Shown piece after piece: positions 1-7,258 of a DNA stretch of 31,681 bases (position 1 is the first letter of the stretch; each line of letters begins with the position of its first letter). Below the pieces are notes generated by a model. The model was not told the origin of the DNA. It ran no database searches and saw only the letters and a list, made by a program, of their open reading frames with translations. Origin of the DNA: an uncultured Anaerobutyricum sp. (GTDB lineage: Bacteria; Bacillota; Clostridia; Lachnospirales; Lachnospiraceae); the NCBI GenBank assembly GCA_934317185.1, contig CAKREJ010000010.1, positions 1-31,681 on the forward strand, read 5' to 3'. Made by a program: the position numbers and the translations under genes.

Positions 1-321
1 AATCTTCAGGCAAATGATATTTTACAGTTAGTGGATGAGGAATATGGAGTTTCACATTATGGAACGGTAAAATATACCCATAATGAGATGTACTGGATTG
101 GATACATCTATAGATATTTTGCAATCACCTACGAATTTACATCAGCACGAGTTTATAAAATCGTAAAACCGAAAGAATTGCGGGAATTATTTTTGCCATA
201 TCATACATTAGACCCATCTCAGGCTATAGAGAGAATATTAGAGGCAAAAGGACTGTTGCTTGATGAGGAAGCGGAACTACAGCGACAGTATGAAATCTTT
301 AAAAGAATACGGAAAATGTAA
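1..321 (+). CDS. Small hypothetical protein, 5' end outside the window
   Basis: The frame is open from base 1 to a TAA at 319-321, so the true start probably lies upstream. A GTG at 31 is in frame but has no ribosome site in front of it. The visible 106 residues are rich in Tyr, Arg and Glu, with an aromatic stretch (YWIGYIYRYFAITYEF), a KPKELRELFLPYH segment and a charged C-terminal helix. There is no membrane segment or signal peptide. I do not recognise the family with certainty. It resembles small proteins I associate with toxin-antitoxin-like loci of gut Clostridia, but nothing here proves a function. It is followed by a strong bidirectional terminator and then by genes on the other strand, so it is the last gene of its unit. 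Confidence 0.6.
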   Translation, partial: NLQANDILQLVDEEYGVSHYGTVKYTHNEMYWIGYIYRYFAITYEFTSARVYKIVKPKELRELFLPYHTLDPSQAIERILEAKGLLLDEEAELQRQYEIFKRIRKM

Positions 322-424
322 GATGGTCTCAGTAGAATATATTCATAGCTGGTGTGCTAATTCTATAGAAGTAAAAACAGATTTGGCAGTGGGTGTGGCA
401 TGAATGGCAGGGGGCCTGTATATA

Positions 425-472
425 AAAAAACAGATGCTTTGCAGATTTCAAAATGCAAGCCATCTGTTTTTT
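425..472. terminator. Bidirectional rho-independent terminator
   Basis: Two 19-nt arms (425-443 and 454-472) pair with two mismatches around a 10-nt loop. The outer parts are A6 on the left and T6 on the right, so each strand ends in a U-run. It lies between the end of the plus-strand gene at 321 and the end of the minus-strand gene at 541, and so serves both converging units. Confidence 0.85.
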
Positions 473-540
473 ATATTAATTATAAATCTTTTGATGCGAT
501 TCTTTATTCCATACAGGAATTTCTGCCATAGGGTTAAGAC

Positions 541-999
541 CTATTTGGATGTCATATCATCAGCTTTCTTACGAAGCTTAGCCATCATTCCTTTTTTCTC
601 TGGCTTTGGAACCGGAGCTTTACGGAAGTTGTTGATGCTTGTGATGTAGATACCGCTGACCATTGCCTTAATCTCAGCTTTTACCGGGATTAAATCATAT
701 ACGTTCTCGTCGGCGATAAGGCTTGTAACCTTTGGTCCGATCTTAGCCTTTACTACAGGCACTTTTGCACGGTGAGCTCTCTTTGGAGTCTGGTCAATGA
801 CAATCTGTGGAAGACCGGAATCTTTTAAAGGGAGTCTCTTTTTATCTATTACGAGCATAGTGACCGGAGTAGCGGCGCTGAATAACTGTTCTTTTTGTTC
901 TTGTTGTTCTTTCTGAAGCTTGGAACCTTTGTAATAAAGGAATCCGAGAATGGCGAGTGCAATTAAAAGGATAATTGCAAAAACGATCCATGGGTTCAT
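541..999 (-). CDS. Single-pass membrane protein of unknown function
   Basis: This protein has 152 residues. The start chosen is the ATG at 999, because AGGAGG lies 8 nt upstream; a longer frame reaches 1041 but has no ribosome site and would cover the -10 region. Residues 4-21 form one hydrophobic helix starting right at the N terminus, followed by a short Gln/Glu/Lys coiled-coil-like stretch (residues 22-36). A cytosolic or external domain of about 90 residues with alternating hydrophobic beta-like segments follows, and then a very basic tail (KPEKKGMMAKLRKKADDMTSK region). The arrangement suggests an anchored soluble domain, but I do not recognise the family. It is monocistronic, with its own promoter and a perfect 10-bp inverted repeat over the -10 box, and ends at the terminator at 425-472. 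Confidence 0.75.
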   Translation of the reverse strand: MNPWIVFAIILLIALAILGFLYYKGSKLQKEQQEQKEQLFSAATPVTMLVIDKKRLPLKDSGLPQIVIDQTPKRAHRAKVPVVKAKIGPKVTSLIADENVYDLIPVKAEIKAMVSGIYITSINNFRKAPVPKPEKKGMMAKLRKKADDMTSK

Positions 1000-1026
1000 A
1001 ATTATTCCTCCTGTTCTTTCTTTTGA

Positions 1027-1068
1027 TAACACAAATTTCATTGTAACATTATTTGTGTTAATTGAAAA
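1027..1068 (-). promoter_or_regulatory. Promoter with overlapping operator-like inverted repeat
   Basis: On the minus strand TTTTCA (1063-1068), a 17-bp spacer and TACAAT (1040-1045) form a plausible sigma-A promoter for the membrane protein ending at 541. A perfect 10-bp inverted repeat, TAACACAAAT (1027-1036) and ATTTGTGTTA (1051-1060), brackets the -10 box. This is the geometry of a repressor operator. The regulator is unknown. Confidence 0.55.
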
Positions 1069-1123
1069 GAAAAAATTACGGTTTTATGCTACTTTTTCGT
1101 ATAAATAAGCTTTTTGAAGCTGG

Positions 1124-1846
1124 TTACTGTGAGGTAAGCATATCTTCAATAGCTTTCTTAGCGTATTCTCCGGCAAACTTCTTTTCTGTGGCAGGAAGCT
1201 CTGAGATTTTAAACGGTGTGCCGAAGGAAATCGTTACATGAGACGGACAAACACGAAGTCCAGGATTGTTTTCGAAAATGTCTCTTGTGCCGGTGATGGC
1301 AACAGGAACGATAGGAGCTTTGGCTTTTTGAGCCATTTTCAGGCTGCCACCCTTGAATTCCCCAAGTTCTCCATCGGTACTTCTTGTGCCTTCCGGATAA
1401 ATACACATGGAATATCCTTCTTTCAGATATTCTGCACCTTCAAGGATGGTCTGTAATCCTTTGCGGACATCTTTGCGGTCTAAGAACAGGCAGTGAATAC
1501 GCTTCATCCAGGAAGAGAGTCCCGGAATGTTTCCGAGACTGTCCTTTGCGACAAAGCCTACGCCGCCGGGAATAGAAGCTCCTGTAACGATGATGTCAAA
1601 GTAACTGCTGTGGTTTCCGACAAAGAGTGAAGCTTCGTCCGGGATATTTTCCAGTCCCTTTACCTCGACCGTGACACCGGATATTTTTAGAAGATGACGA
1701 AATACCTTCTGAATATGCTCCTGTGCAATGTGAGAAGCCTTCTGTGGCTCGGTCTGTTCAAGCTTTTTTAAACGAATCCTTTCGGGAGTCGTAAAGATTA
1801 AATAAAAAAATACATAAATTGCAATACAGATAGAACGAAAAGTCAT
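1124..1846 (-). CDS. plsC: 1-acyl-sn-glycerol-3-phosphate acyltransferase
   Basis: PlsC transfers an acyl chain to lysophosphatidate to make phosphatidate, the common precursor of membrane phospholipids, at the inner face of the membrane. The 240-residue length is normal. Residues 5-20 are a hydrophobic N-terminal anchor. Block I, NHSSYFD (H79, D84), is the catalytic HX4D motif. Block III, YPEGTR (150-155), binds the phosphate of the acceptor, and VPVAITGTR (180-188) matches block IV. The ATG at 1846 follows a GAGGGGGA ribosome site. It starts 21 bp after malQ ends, so the two are probably cotranscribed from the malQ promoter, although their functions are not obviously linked. No terminator was recognised between its stop and the next minus-strand promoter at 1068. 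Confidence 0.92.
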   Translation of the reverse strand: MTFRSICIAIYVFFYLIFTTPERIRLKKLEQTEPQKASHIAQEHIQKVFRHLLKISGVTVEVKGLENIPDEASLFVGNHSSYFDIIVTGASIPGGVGFVAKDSLGNIPGLSSWMKRIHCLFLDRKDVRKGLQTILEGAEYLKEGYSMCIYPEGTRSTDGELGEFKGGSLKMAQKAKAPIVPVAITGTRDIFENNPGLRVCPSHVTISFGTPFKISELPATEKKFAGEYAKKAIEDMLTSQ

Positions 1847-1867
1847 AATTTCCCCCTCTCTTACGTT

Positions 1868-3379
1868 TTAGCGTCCGTAAAGCTTTGTTATGTCGTAAAG
1901 TCGTTTTGCGACATCGCTGGTAAAAAGCTCTTTCTTTACACGATAAGCCCAATTGCCTTCTGCCTTTCCCGGAGTGTTCATACGGTATTCGCTTCCCTGA
2001 CAGAACAGATCCTGAACAGGAATCAAAGCAAAGCGGGCAGGAGTTCCAAAGCAGGTACGGATGAAGTCCCAGCTAATCTGAGAGCCGTCTGTGTTCATAT
2101 AGCGGCGTACTTTATCACGAGCTTTTTCGGAAGCGGCTGCATACCAGCCTGTTGTAGTGTCATTATCGTGAGTTCCTGTATAGCATACGCAGTTATATGG
2201 CTGATTATAAGGAAGATAGCTGCTGTCATCATCTTCAAAAGCAAACTGGAGAATCTTCATACCCGGTAGTCCGAACTTATCACGTAATGCACGAACTTCA
2301 TCCGTGATAATACCGAGATCTTCTGCGATGATAGGTGGTTCTTCTCCAAAAGAGCGGGTTAATGCTTCAAAGAAATCATCCTTCGGCCCATCGACCCATT
2401 TACCATTTAAAGCGGTTTCAGAATCAGCAGGAATCTCCCAGTAGCTTTCTAATCCACGGAAATGGTCGATACGAACGATGTCACTTAATAAGAACTGAGT
2501 TTTAAAACGTTCCATCCACCATGCATAATCGGTCTTTTTGTGATATTTCCAGTCATAAAGAGGGTTGCCCCATAACTGTCCGGTTGCACTGAAATAGTCC
2601 GGTGGTACGCCGGCTACAACCGTTGGGAACCCATCAGAATCTACCTGAAACAGTCTTGGCTCCGCCCACACATCGGCACTGTCACCAGAAACAAAGATTG
2701 GAATATCTCCGATCAAAAGGATGTCCTTCTCATTTGCGTAGGCTTTGAGCTGACTCCACTGGCAAAAGAATGTCCACTGAAGGAACTTCTCATAAAGAAT
2801 CTCATCTTCAAGGTCACGTTCAATTACTGCCTTCTGGGACTTCGTTGGTTTGCGGTACTTTTTCTCCCATTCTAACCAGTGAGCACCGTCTTTGGACTTC
2901 TTGATTGCCATGAACATGGCGTAATCATCCAGCCAGTGAGCACTTTTACAGAAAAGAGCAAGTTCCGATTTAAGCTCGCTTTCTTCCGGAAGTTCTTTAA
3001 AACGGTTAAATGCCTTTTTGAAAAGTTCTTCTTTGTATTCTCGTACAGCTTTAAAGTCAACTTCTTCTTCCGGGAAAGCAGGAACATTACTTAAGTCTGC
3101 TTCTGTTAGAAGACCATCCTTCATAAGAAGCTCCGGACTGATCAGAAGCGGCTGGCCTGCGAAAGAAGAGAAGCACTGATAGGGACTGTTATGTCCTCCG
3201 GTAGGACCGAGAGGCAGTATCTGCCATAAATGCTGGCCGGCTTCCTGTAAGAAATCTACGAAGCGATAAGCTTCCGGTCCCAGATCTCCAACACCAAACT
3301 TACCTGGTAAGGATGTTGGGTGAACTAAAATACCGGAAAGACGACGCATTCTTTTTAAAATTGAAAATTTATCGTTCAT
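1868..3379 (-). CDS. malQ: 4-alpha-glucanotransferase (amylomaltase, GH77)
   Basis: MalQ disproportionates maltodextrins: it cuts an alpha-1,4 glucan and joins the cleaved part to another glucan or glucose, feeding glycogen or starch breakdown in the cytoplasm. The 503-residue length is typical. The N-terminal ILVHPTSLPGKFGVGDLG and the segment WQILPLGPTGGHNSPYQ are family hallmarks. The catalytic set is visible: nucleophile D305 in RIDHFRG, acid/base E353 in AEDLG and the third carboxylate D405 in THDNDT. Start ATG at 3379 follows GGGAGG at a good distance. It is first in a two-gene unit with plsC and has a sigma-A-like promoter at 3460-3488 with a perfect 12-bp palindrome just upstream. No other glycogen or maltose genes are nearby. 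Confidence 0.95.
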   Translation of the reverse strand: MNDKFSILKRMRRLSGILVHPTSLPGKFGVGDLGPEAYRFVDFLQEAGQHLWQILPLGPTGGHNSPYQCFSSFAGQPLLISPELLMKDGLLTEADLSNVPAFPEEEVDFKAVREYKEELFKKAFNRFKELPEESELKSELALFCKSAHWLDDYAMFMAIKKSKDGAHWLEWEKKYRKPTKSQKAVIERDLEDEILYEKFLQWTFFCQWSQLKAYANEKDILLIGDIPIFVSGDSADVWAEPRLFQVDSDGFPTVVAGVPPDYFSATGQLWGNPLYDWKYHKKTDYAWWMERFKTQFLLSDIVRIDHFRGLESYWEIPADSETALNGKWVDGPKDDFFEALTRSFGEEPPIIAEDLGIITDEVRALRDKFGLPGMKILQFAFEDDDSSYLPYNQPYNCVCYTGTHDNDTTTGWYAAASEKARDKVRRYMNTDGSQISWDFIRTCFGTPARFALIPVQDLFCQGSEYRMNTPGKAEGNWAYRVKKELFTSDVAKRLYDITKLYGR

Positions 3380-3459
3380 AAGAACCTCCCTTAAATTAAA
3401 TGTATTTATAAAATCAGATATGTGAGATTTTAATAATACACTTAGTAATACTGCAATTT

Positions 3460-3488
3460 ATTATACTGAATTTTGACAAAAATCGCAA
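3460..3488 (-). promoter_or_regulatory. Promoter of malQ-plsC
   Basis: On the minus strand TTGCGA (3483-3488), a 17-bp spacer and a perfect TATAAT (3460-3465) precede malQ, giving a leader of about 75 nt. Confidence 0.6.
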
Positions 3489-3502
3489 TGATGAATACGG
3501 AT

Positions 3503-3514
3503 TTGTCCGGACAA
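3503..3514. promoter_or_regulatory. Candidate operator: perfect 12-bp palindrome
   Basis: TTGTCCGGACAA is a perfect palindrome and a GC-containing island in very AT-rich DNA. Its centre lies about 23 bp upstream of the malQ -35 box, a position typical of an activator site. The bound factor is unknown. It could also serve the divergent LacI-type gene, but it lies more than 230 bp from that promoter. Confidence 0.4.
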
Positions 3515-3594
3515 TAATACAGAAATTTTATTCGTTTTCTTGTGTGATGAATGAAATAAAATTTTTAGGAGAACGCTATATAAATTTTTAGATA

Positions 3595-3614
3595 AAATAT
3601 TTATATAAATATTT
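3595..3614. repeat. 20-bp AT palindrome in the malQ/lacI intergenic region
   Basis: Bases 3595-3614 form a perfect 20-bp palindrome of A and T only. The whole 3515-3750 stretch is extremely AT-rich and holds no gene. It may be a flexible or curved upstream region or a regulator site. In such AT-rich DNA a chance palindrome is possible. Confidence 0.3.
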
Positions 3615-3751
3615 ATATTGAGAGAGGGAGAAAAAGGATAAAATTGGATAAATGATGCAAAAACTATAGTGAATATGCATAAATCATAACCCTAATATAT
3701 AGATATATTTCACATAATTGATTTTTTTGAAATGTTTTTGATAAAAAAATA

Positions 3752-3780
3752 TTGAAAAACACATATAAAAAATTTATAAT
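3752..3780 (+). promoter_or_regulatory. Promoter of the LacI-type regulator and sugar locus
   Basis: TTGAAA (3752-3757), a 17-bp spacer and TATAAT (3775-3780) make a near-consensus sigma-A promoter. The expected transcription start (about 3787) leaves a leader of about 20 nt before the ATG at 3806. This rules out the longer reading frame that would begin inside the -35 box. Confidence 0.75.
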
Positions 3781-3805
3781 GAACACAGCAAGGAGGAAGT
3801 TAGAT

Positions 3806-4831
3806 ATGAAAGCCAGTATAAAGCAGATTAGTGAGATAACAGGCTTTTCCCCGGCAACAATTTCGAATGCACTGAATCACAAAAAAGGTGTGAATCAGAA
3901 GACTGCAGAGAGAATTTTTCAGGTGGCAAAAGAAATCGGATATATCTCAGAGAATAAAATTACAAAAATAAAACTGGTTATCTACAAGAGAAACGGGTTG
4001 ATCATTGATGATTCCCCTTTCTTCCCTATTTTATTGAAGGGTGTAGAGAGTGAGTGCCGGGCCTCAGGATATGAGATGGTCATATGTAATGTGGATCGCA
4101 ATGATCCAGATTATGAAGAACAGGTCAGACTAATTCTCAATGATACCTCTTCTGCGATACTTTTACTTGGGACAGAGATGATGGATGAGGACTTTCCTTT
4201 ATATATGAGTGGGAATTGTCCGATGGTGCTCTTAGATTGCTGGAGTTCGAATTACTCCGTGAATGCTGTGTTGATTAATAATGCAGATTCGGCGGTAACA
4301 GCGGTCCAATACCTTATTAATAAGGGACATAGAGAGATAGGATATCTCAGAGGAAGGTTCCGTATTAAGGCATTTACTTCCCGTTGTGCGGGATACAGCA
4401 GAGCACTTTCCAAGAATAACATTGAACTAAACAGCCAGTATATTTTCACAGTAAGTACTACGATGGATGGTGCTTATAAAGATATGAAGGAGTATCTGGC
4501 AAAGGGAGCGAAGATGCCGACTGCATTTTTTGCAGATAACGACATGATAGCACTCGGATGTATCAAGGCTTTTCGGGAAGCAGGATACAGAGTACCGGAA
4601 GATATTTCGGTCGCAGCATTTGATGATCTTCCGTTCTGCGAGATTTCTTCGCCACGGCTGACAACGATTAAAGTATTTAAGTACGAGATGGGTCAGATCG
4701 CAGTCAGACGTTTGATAGAAGTCATGAGGGACGGTGGTAAAATAAATACAAAAACACAAGTGTGTACGGAGTTTGTAGAGCGTGACAGCGTGATCGATCT
4801 AAACTCCGCCTCAAAAAAAGGAGGAAATTAG
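3806..4831 (+). CDS. LacI/GalR-family transcriptional regulator
   Basis: This is a 341-residue cytoplasmic repressor-type protein. Residues 2-47 are a LacI helix-turn-helix plus hinge (IKQISEITGFSPATISNAL, then KTAERIFQVAKEIGYI). The rest is a periplasmic-binding-protein-like effector domain with LLGTEMM, INKGHREIGYLRGR and ADNDMIALGCIKAFREAGYRVP typical of sugar-responsive members. The start is the ATG at 3806, just after AAGGAGG and about 20 nt after the predicted transcription start. The in-frame upstream ATG at 3779 lies in the -10 box. The stop codon is 3 bp before the isomerase ATG, whose ribosome site lies inside this gene's end, so the two are translationally linked. It probably controls the sugar genes downstream and senses the sugar or a phosphorylated intermediate. 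The operator was not identified with certainty. Confidence 0.9.
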   Translation: MKASIKQISEITGFSPATISNALNHKKGVNQKTAERIFQVAKEIGYISENKITKIKLVIYKRNGLIIDDSPFFPILLKGVESECRASGYEMVICNVDRNDPDYEEQVRLILNDTSSAILLLGTEMMDEDFPLYMSGNCPMVLLDCWSSNYSVNAVLINNADSAVTAVQYLINKGHREIGYLRGRFRIKAFTSRCAGYSRALSKNNIELNSQYIFTVSTTMDGAYKDMKEYLAKGAKMPTAFFADNDMIALGCIKAFREAGYRVPEDISVAAFDDLPFCEISSPRLTTIKVFKYEMGQIAVRRLIEVMRDGGKINTKTQVCTEFVERDSVIDLNSASKKGGN

Positions 4832-4834
4832 AGG

Positions 4835-6253
4835 ATGGATAAGGTAGTACTTGGTTTTGCACCAACAAGAAGAGCAATTTTTTCAGCACCGGCAGCAGTG
4901 GAGTATCGTGGGCTGACAGCAAAGAGATTAAAAGAGTTAAATGTAGATTTTGTAGATATTGATGATGTGAATGATGAAGGACTTCTGTATGATGATGAGG
5001 GAATGGAGAAAATCTATACGAAGTTTAAACATGCAAAGGTAGATGGTTTATTTGTTCCTCACTGTAACTTTGGTACAGAGTATGAAGTTTGCCGTCTGGC
5101 TAAGAAGTTAGATGTTCCTGTTTTATTATGGGGACCAAGAGATGAATGTCCGGATGAGAACGGTATGCGTCTTCGTGACAGCCAGTGTGGTTTATTCGCA
5201 ACAGGAAAGGTTTTAAGAAGATTTGGAATTCCATTTACTTATTTAAAGAACTGCAATCTTGAAGATGACTGTTTTGCAGAAGGAATTGACCGCTTCTTAA
5301 GAGTCTGCAATGTAGTAAAAGCATTCCGCAACACAAGGGTTCTTCAGATTTCCACAAGACCGTTTGATTTCTGGTCAACTATGTGTAACGAAGGCGAATT
5401 ACTTGAGAAGTTCGGTATTCAGCTTTCACCGATTCCAATGCCGGAATTAACACAGACAATGAAAGATGTAAAAGAGAATTCACCGGAAGAAATCAAAGAA
5501 GTAACAGATTTTTGCCGAGAAAAGATGTGCATTAAAGTTACACCGGAACAGCTTGATAACGTGGCAGCCTTAAAGATTGCTATGACAAGATTAGGAAAGA
5601 AATACGGCTGTAACTGTGGAGCGATCCAGTGCTGGAATGCACTTCAGGATGAAATCGGAATCATGCCATGTGCAGCAAACGCACTTTGTAATGATGAGGG
5701 ATTCCCGATCGCATGTGAGACAGATATTCATGGAACCATTACTTCCGTACTGGTAGAAGCAGCAGGAATGGGAGAGACGAGATCTTTCTTTGCTGACTGG
5801 ACAGTTCGCCATCCATATAATGACAACGCAGAACTTTTACAGCACTGTGGTCCGTGGCCAATTTCCATTGCCAAAGAAAAACCAACCATCGATACACCGG
5901 TTGCATTTGATTGTTCCGGTTCTCTGATGGCACAGGCAAAAGACGGAGAACATATTTCATTAGTACGTTTCGATGGAGATAACGGAGAGTATTCCTTACT
6001 TCTTGGAAACGCTAAAACAGTAGATGGCCCTTACACGAAGGGTACTTATATGTGGGTTGAAGTTGAGAATCTTGACCGCCTTGAAGATAAGCTTGTGCAG
6101 GGACCTTACATTCATCACTGCGTAGGAATTCATCAGGATGTAGTACCTGTATTATATGAAGCATGTAAATACATTGGTGTAACACCGGATTTATATGATC
6201 CGATCGAAGACAAAGTAAAAGCCATCATCCGTGGTGAAAAAGTAGATAAATAA
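4835..6253 (+). CDS. L-fucose/L-arabinose isomerase-family sugar isomerase
   Basis: The 472-residue length and sequence style match the cytoplasmic FucI/AraA fold family, which interconverts aldoses and ketoses with a divalent metal. Features seen are a conserved N-terminal domain, GLFVPHCNFGTEYEVCRLAKKL (about residues 70-91, broken here as GLFVPHCNFG and TEYEVCRLAKKL), the central NCGAIQCWNALQDEIG, and metal-site-like acidic and His residues in CETDIHG and HHCVGIHQD. It lacks the close similarity to true L-fucose or L-arabinose isomerase that would fix the substrate. It is the second gene of the locus, 3 bp after the regulator, with AGGAGG in the regulator's last codons. Given the kinase and transketolase downstream, it most likely turns an imported aldopentose into a ketose. 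D-apiose to D-apulose is one candidate, with xylose- or ribose-like sugars as alternatives. Confidence 0.8.
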   Translation: MDKVVLGFAPTRRAIFSAPAAVEYRGLTAKRLKELNVDFVDIDDVNDEGLLYDDEGMEKIYTKFKHAKVDGLFVPHCNFGTEYEVCRLAKKLDVPVLLWGPRDECPDENGMRLRDSQCGLFATGKVLRRFGIPFTYLKNCNLEDDCFAEGIDRFLRVCNVVKAFRNTRVLQISTRPFDFWSTMCNEGELLEKFGIQLSPIPMPELTQTMKDVKENSPEEIKEVTDFCREKMCIKVTPEQLDNVAALKIAMTRLGKKYGCNCGAIQCWNALQDEIGIMPCAANALCNDEGFPIACETDIHGTITSVLVEAAGMGETRSFFADWTVRHPYNDNAELLQHCGPWPISIAKEKPTIDTPVAFDCSGSLMAQAKDGEHISLVRFDGDNGEYSLLLGNAKTVDGPYTKGTYMWVEVENLDRLEDKLVQGPYIHHCVGIHQDVVPVLYEACKYIGVTPDLYDPIEDKVKAIIRGEKVDK

Positions 6254-6275
6254 TTTAAGTTAACTATTGTAATTT

Positions 6276-6397
6276 GATAACTATTCAGATTTGGATAATT
6301 TTTGAATGATGTTTATATGAAAAATATATTTTTAAAATATATAGCGAAGCAAACTTATTTGCAAAAGAGCATGAAAGAAGATTTCTGAATAGTTATC
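6276..6397 (+). repeat. Long-range inverted repeat between isomerase and transketolase genes
   Basis: GATAACTATTCAGA (6276-6289) and its exact reverse complement (6384-6397) flank 94 bp of AT-rich DNA. Nested inside are a 19-nt A/T palindrome (6324-6342) and GCAAA-ctta-TTTGC (6349-6362). Just downstream is the transketolase ribosome site. A weak promoter (TTGGAT 6291-6296, 17 bp, TATATG 6314-6319) sits inside. The arrangement could be two operator half-sites for DNA looping or a long mRNA stem. Both are inference. Confidence 0.55.
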
Positions 6398-6430
6398 TCA
6401 TTCATTTACATTTATATAGGAGGCATAAAA

Positions 6431-7258
6431 GTGAATTTAGAAGCATTATCATTTGAATGCAGACAAAATGTCCTTGATATGATTATGGAAGGAAGAGCCG
6501 GTCATATCGGCGGGGACTTCAGTGTAATGGATATTCTTATTACATTGTATTTTAAACAGATGAATATCAGTCCTGAAAATCTTGATGATCCTGACAGAGA
6601 TTTATTCGTTATGAGTAAGGGACATTCCGTAGAAGCATACTATGCGGTTCTTGCAGCAAAAGGCTTCTTAGATATTGAGGATGTTATTAAGAACTTCTCC
6701 AAGTTTGGTTCTCCATATATCGGACATCCAAATAACAAGCTTCCGGGAATCGAGATGAACTCCGGTTCTCTTGGACATGGACTTCCGGTTTGTGTTGGTA
6801 TGGCACTTGCAAACAAGATGGATGGAAAAACAGGTCGTGTTTATACTGTTATGGGTGACGGCGAGCTGGCAGAAGGTTCTGTGTGGGAAGGTGCTATGGC
6901 AGCCGGACATTATAAGTTAGATAACCTTTGTGCTGTAGTAGACAGAAACCGTCTTCAGATTTCCGGTAATACAGAAGATGTTATGGCAGATGATGATCTT
7001 GATGCACGTTTCCGTGCATTTGGATGGAACTCCATTCACGCACAGGGTAATAATATTGAAGCTTTAAATGAAGCTTTTGAAGAAGCAAAGACATGTAAAG
7101 GAAAGCCAACGGTAATTATCGCAGATACGATTAAAGGTTACGGCGGTGGTGAGATCATGGAGAATAAAGCAGACTGGCACCACAAAGTACCTACGCAGGA
7201 AATGTACGATACAATTTCCGCTGAACTTTTAAAGAGGAGGGACGCAGCAAATGAATAA
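6431..7258 (+). CDS. Transketolase, N-terminal (ThDP-binding) subunit
   Basis: This 275-residue protein covers only the first half of a normal 620-670-residue transketolase. It carries the diphosphate/Mg site of thiamine diphosphate: the GDG motif at 142-144 (GDGELAEGSVWEGAM) closing at N173 (VVDRNRL), plus GRAGHIGGDFSVMDIL, SKGHSVEAYYAVL and GSLGHGLPVCVGMALA, all standard. Together with the next gene it makes a complete enzyme that moves a two-carbon ketol unit between sugar phosphates. Start is GTG at 6431, 6 nt after AGGAGG. It overlaps the C-terminal subunit gene by 8 bp. Split transketolases occur as normal pentose-phosphate enzymes in clostridia and also as dedicated enzymes, for example apulose-4-phosphate transketolase. 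Being inside a sugar operon favours a dedicated role. Confidence 0.93.
   Translation: MNLEALSFECRQNVLDMIMEGRAGHIGGDFSVMDILITLYFKQMNISPENLDDPDRDLFVMSKGHSVEAYYAVLAAKGFLDIEDVIKNFSKFGSPYIGHPNNKLPGIEMNSGSLGHGLPVCVGMALANKMDGKTGRVYTVMGDGELAEGSVWEGAMAAGHYKLDNLCAVVDRNRLQISGNTEDVMADDDLDARFRAFGWNSIHAQGNNIEALNEAFEEAKTCKGKPTVIIADTIKGYGGGEIMENKADWHHKVPTQEMYDTISAELLKRRDAANE

Noticed and set aside
323..403. 26-codon frame right after the first gene
   Set aside because: No proper ribosome site and no recognisable features. It could be a remnant, but this cannot be supported.
3752..3805. Longer N terminus for the LacI-type regulator
   Set aside because: It begins in the -35 box and passes through the -10 box. 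The ribosome site and family alignment point to 3806.
4427..4759. Minus-strand frame of 110 codons opposite the regulator
   Set aside because: Shadow frame without a ribosome site or recognisable domain.
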